Assembly (NCBI RefSeq): GCF_022179305.1
Contig: NZ_BPQP01000009.1
Coordinates: 1 to 64,000, forward strand
Length of the DNA stretch: 64,000 bases
Direction of reading: 5' to 3'
Source: Methylobacterium iners
GTDB lineage: Bacteria; Pseudomonadota; Alphaproteobacteria; Rhizobiales; Beijerinckiaceae
Shown here in pieces: positions 63,298 through 64,000 of this stretch. The stretch's first letter is position 1, and each line of letters begins with the position of its first letter. Made by a program: the position numbers and the translations under genes. The notes under the pieces are model-generated. The model was given only the letters and a program-made list of their open reading frames with translations. It was not told the origin of the DNA and did not search any database.

Positions 63298-64000
63298 TCA
63301 GCGGCCGCCGAACAGGCCCTTGAGCTTTGCCAGGAAGCCGCGGGGCTCGGAGGTGCTCTCCGACCGGGCCTCGCCCGCCGACGTTTGCTTCGCAGGCGTC
63401 CGGATCAGGCCGAGCGCTGCGGTGTCGGTGGTCTCGCGGTCGATCAGGATAAGGCTGCCCGTGTCGCGATTCGAGGCGTAGGCGTCGAAGGCGACGGACC
63501 GGTCGAGGCTCAAGGTCACGTCGCCGATGTCGTTGGCGGAGAGGCGATCCGCCGGCTCGGCCCGCCCCGTCTCGGGGTCGATCCGGGTGCGGATCGACGA
63601 GGCGACCGCGTTCACGGTGACGGTGCCGATCTTCGCGAGGAGCGCCGCGCCCGGGTTCAGTGGCGTCTCGGCCGCCCAGAACAGGCGGACCTCCAGGCTG
63701 TCGGCGCTCTGCGGCGGTGAAGCGGCCGCCGCGATCACGGAGCCGCGCGAAGCGTCGATCTCGTCGGCGAGCACCAGGGTCACGGATTGGCCCTCGGCGG
63801 CCCGGGGCAGGTCGCCGTCGGCGGTGAAGATCCGCGCCACGGTCGAGGTCCGGCCGGACGGTGACACCACGACGGCGTCGCCCGGCGCGATGCGGCCGCT
63901 GGCGATCAACCCCGAGAAGCCGCGGAAATCCGAGTTCGGGCGATTCACCCACTGGACCGCCATGCGGAAGGGCGCGGCCTGCGCCTCGACATGGACCGGC
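63298..64000 (-). CDS. cysN: Sulfate adenylyltransferase subunit 1 (CysN), C-terminal part
   Basis: Incomplete at the window edge; about 234 residues remain and the GTPase domain is outside. The remaining part starts with the post-GTPase domain (WVNRPNSDFRGFSGLIASG), then the second barrel, and ends in a basic tail (FLAKLKGLFGGR). CysN with CysD activates sulfate to APS. There is no APS-kinase domain at the C-terminus, so this is CysN and not a fused CysNC. The ATG at 63963 is internal. Confidence 0.9.
   Translation of the reverse strand, partial: PVHVEAQAAPFRMAVQWVNRPNSDFRGFSGLIASGRIAPGDAVVVSPSGRTSTVARIFTADGDLPRAAEGQSVTLVLADEIDASRGSVIAAAASPPQSADSLEVRLFWAAETPLNPGAALLAKIGTVTVNAVASSIRTRIDPETGRAEPADRLSANDIGDVTLSLDRSVAFDAYASNRDTGSLILIDRETTDTAALGLIRTPAKQTSAGEARSESTSEPRGFLAKLKGLFGGR

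Overview
The window is high-GC alphaproteobacterial chromosomal DNA, most like Methylobacterium/Methylorubrum (Rhizobiales). Pointers are the block trpG-trpD-trpC-moaC-moeA-lexA-comEC-gltX-gltA followed by lpxB-lpxI-lpxA-fabZ on the other strand, direct-repeat GAAC-N7-GAAC LexA boxes of the alphaproteobacterial type, meaB (ethylmalonyl-/methylmalonyl-CoA mutase chaperone), an egtB-egtD ergothioneine pair, two glutamyl-tRNA synthetases, LpxI instead of LpxH, a PpaA/AerR-like cobalamin protein and a bacteriophytochrome with its heme oxygenase. No tRNA, rRNA, CRISPR array, transposase or phage gene was recognised.

Layout. 1-326: no gene, but a folded or palindromic intergenic element. 327-8544: patatin-like lipoprotein, a three-gene FecBCD-type ABC importer with overlapping genes, a glycine-zipper protein, an ABC exporter, a ComEA-like HhH protein and a methyltransferase. 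8543-16704: small protein, lipid kinase plus phosphoesterase, GNAT and Orn/Lys/Arg decarboxylase, CorA-type transporter, PPK2 and an enoyl-CoA hydratase. 16712-25457: GntR regulator, zwf, the PpaA/AerR-like protein, an orphan small gene, an SDR, an L,D-transpeptidase and a secreted caspase-FGE fusion. 25539-31182: acidic protein, Tat-exported lipoprotein hydrolase and a DctPQM TRAP transporter, followed by a decayed second copy of the hydrolase 5' end. 31250-36302: an AT-rich island (about 30 % GC over 31321-31620 by hand count), then EAL protein, heme oxygenase and a bacteriophytochrome-GGDEF-EAL gene broken by two frameshifts. 36383-44300: meaB, pyroglutamyl peptidase, MFS, CBS/CNNM protein, gltX, two tiny secreted proteins (one Met/Cys-rich) and an NDUFA9-like protein. 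44370-48487: rpsD, murI, egtB-egtD. 48600-57511: tryptophan, molybdopterin, SOS and competence genes with the second gltX. 57779-64000: gltA, a membrane protein, lipid A genes, and cysN cut by the window edge.

How the genes work together. Housekeeping pathways dominate: anthranilate to indole-glycerol phosphate (trpGDC), Mo-cofactor (moaC, moeA), lipid A (fabZ, lpxA, lpxI, lpxB), central carbon (zwf, gltA, meaB) and ergothioneine (egtBD). The accessory interest is a light and c-di-GMP theme (PpaA/AerR-like protein; EAL, BphO and BphP), a cell-envelope pair (L,D-transpeptidase and secreted caspase-FGE), a transporter operon bracketed by an intact and a decayed copy of the same hydrolase gene, and a 69-residue exported Met/Cys-rich peptide that looks like a metal ligand. 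Starts were adjusted by hand where signal peptides, overlaps or Shine-Dalgarno sequences argued for it. No database search was possible, so family names rest on motif recognition.
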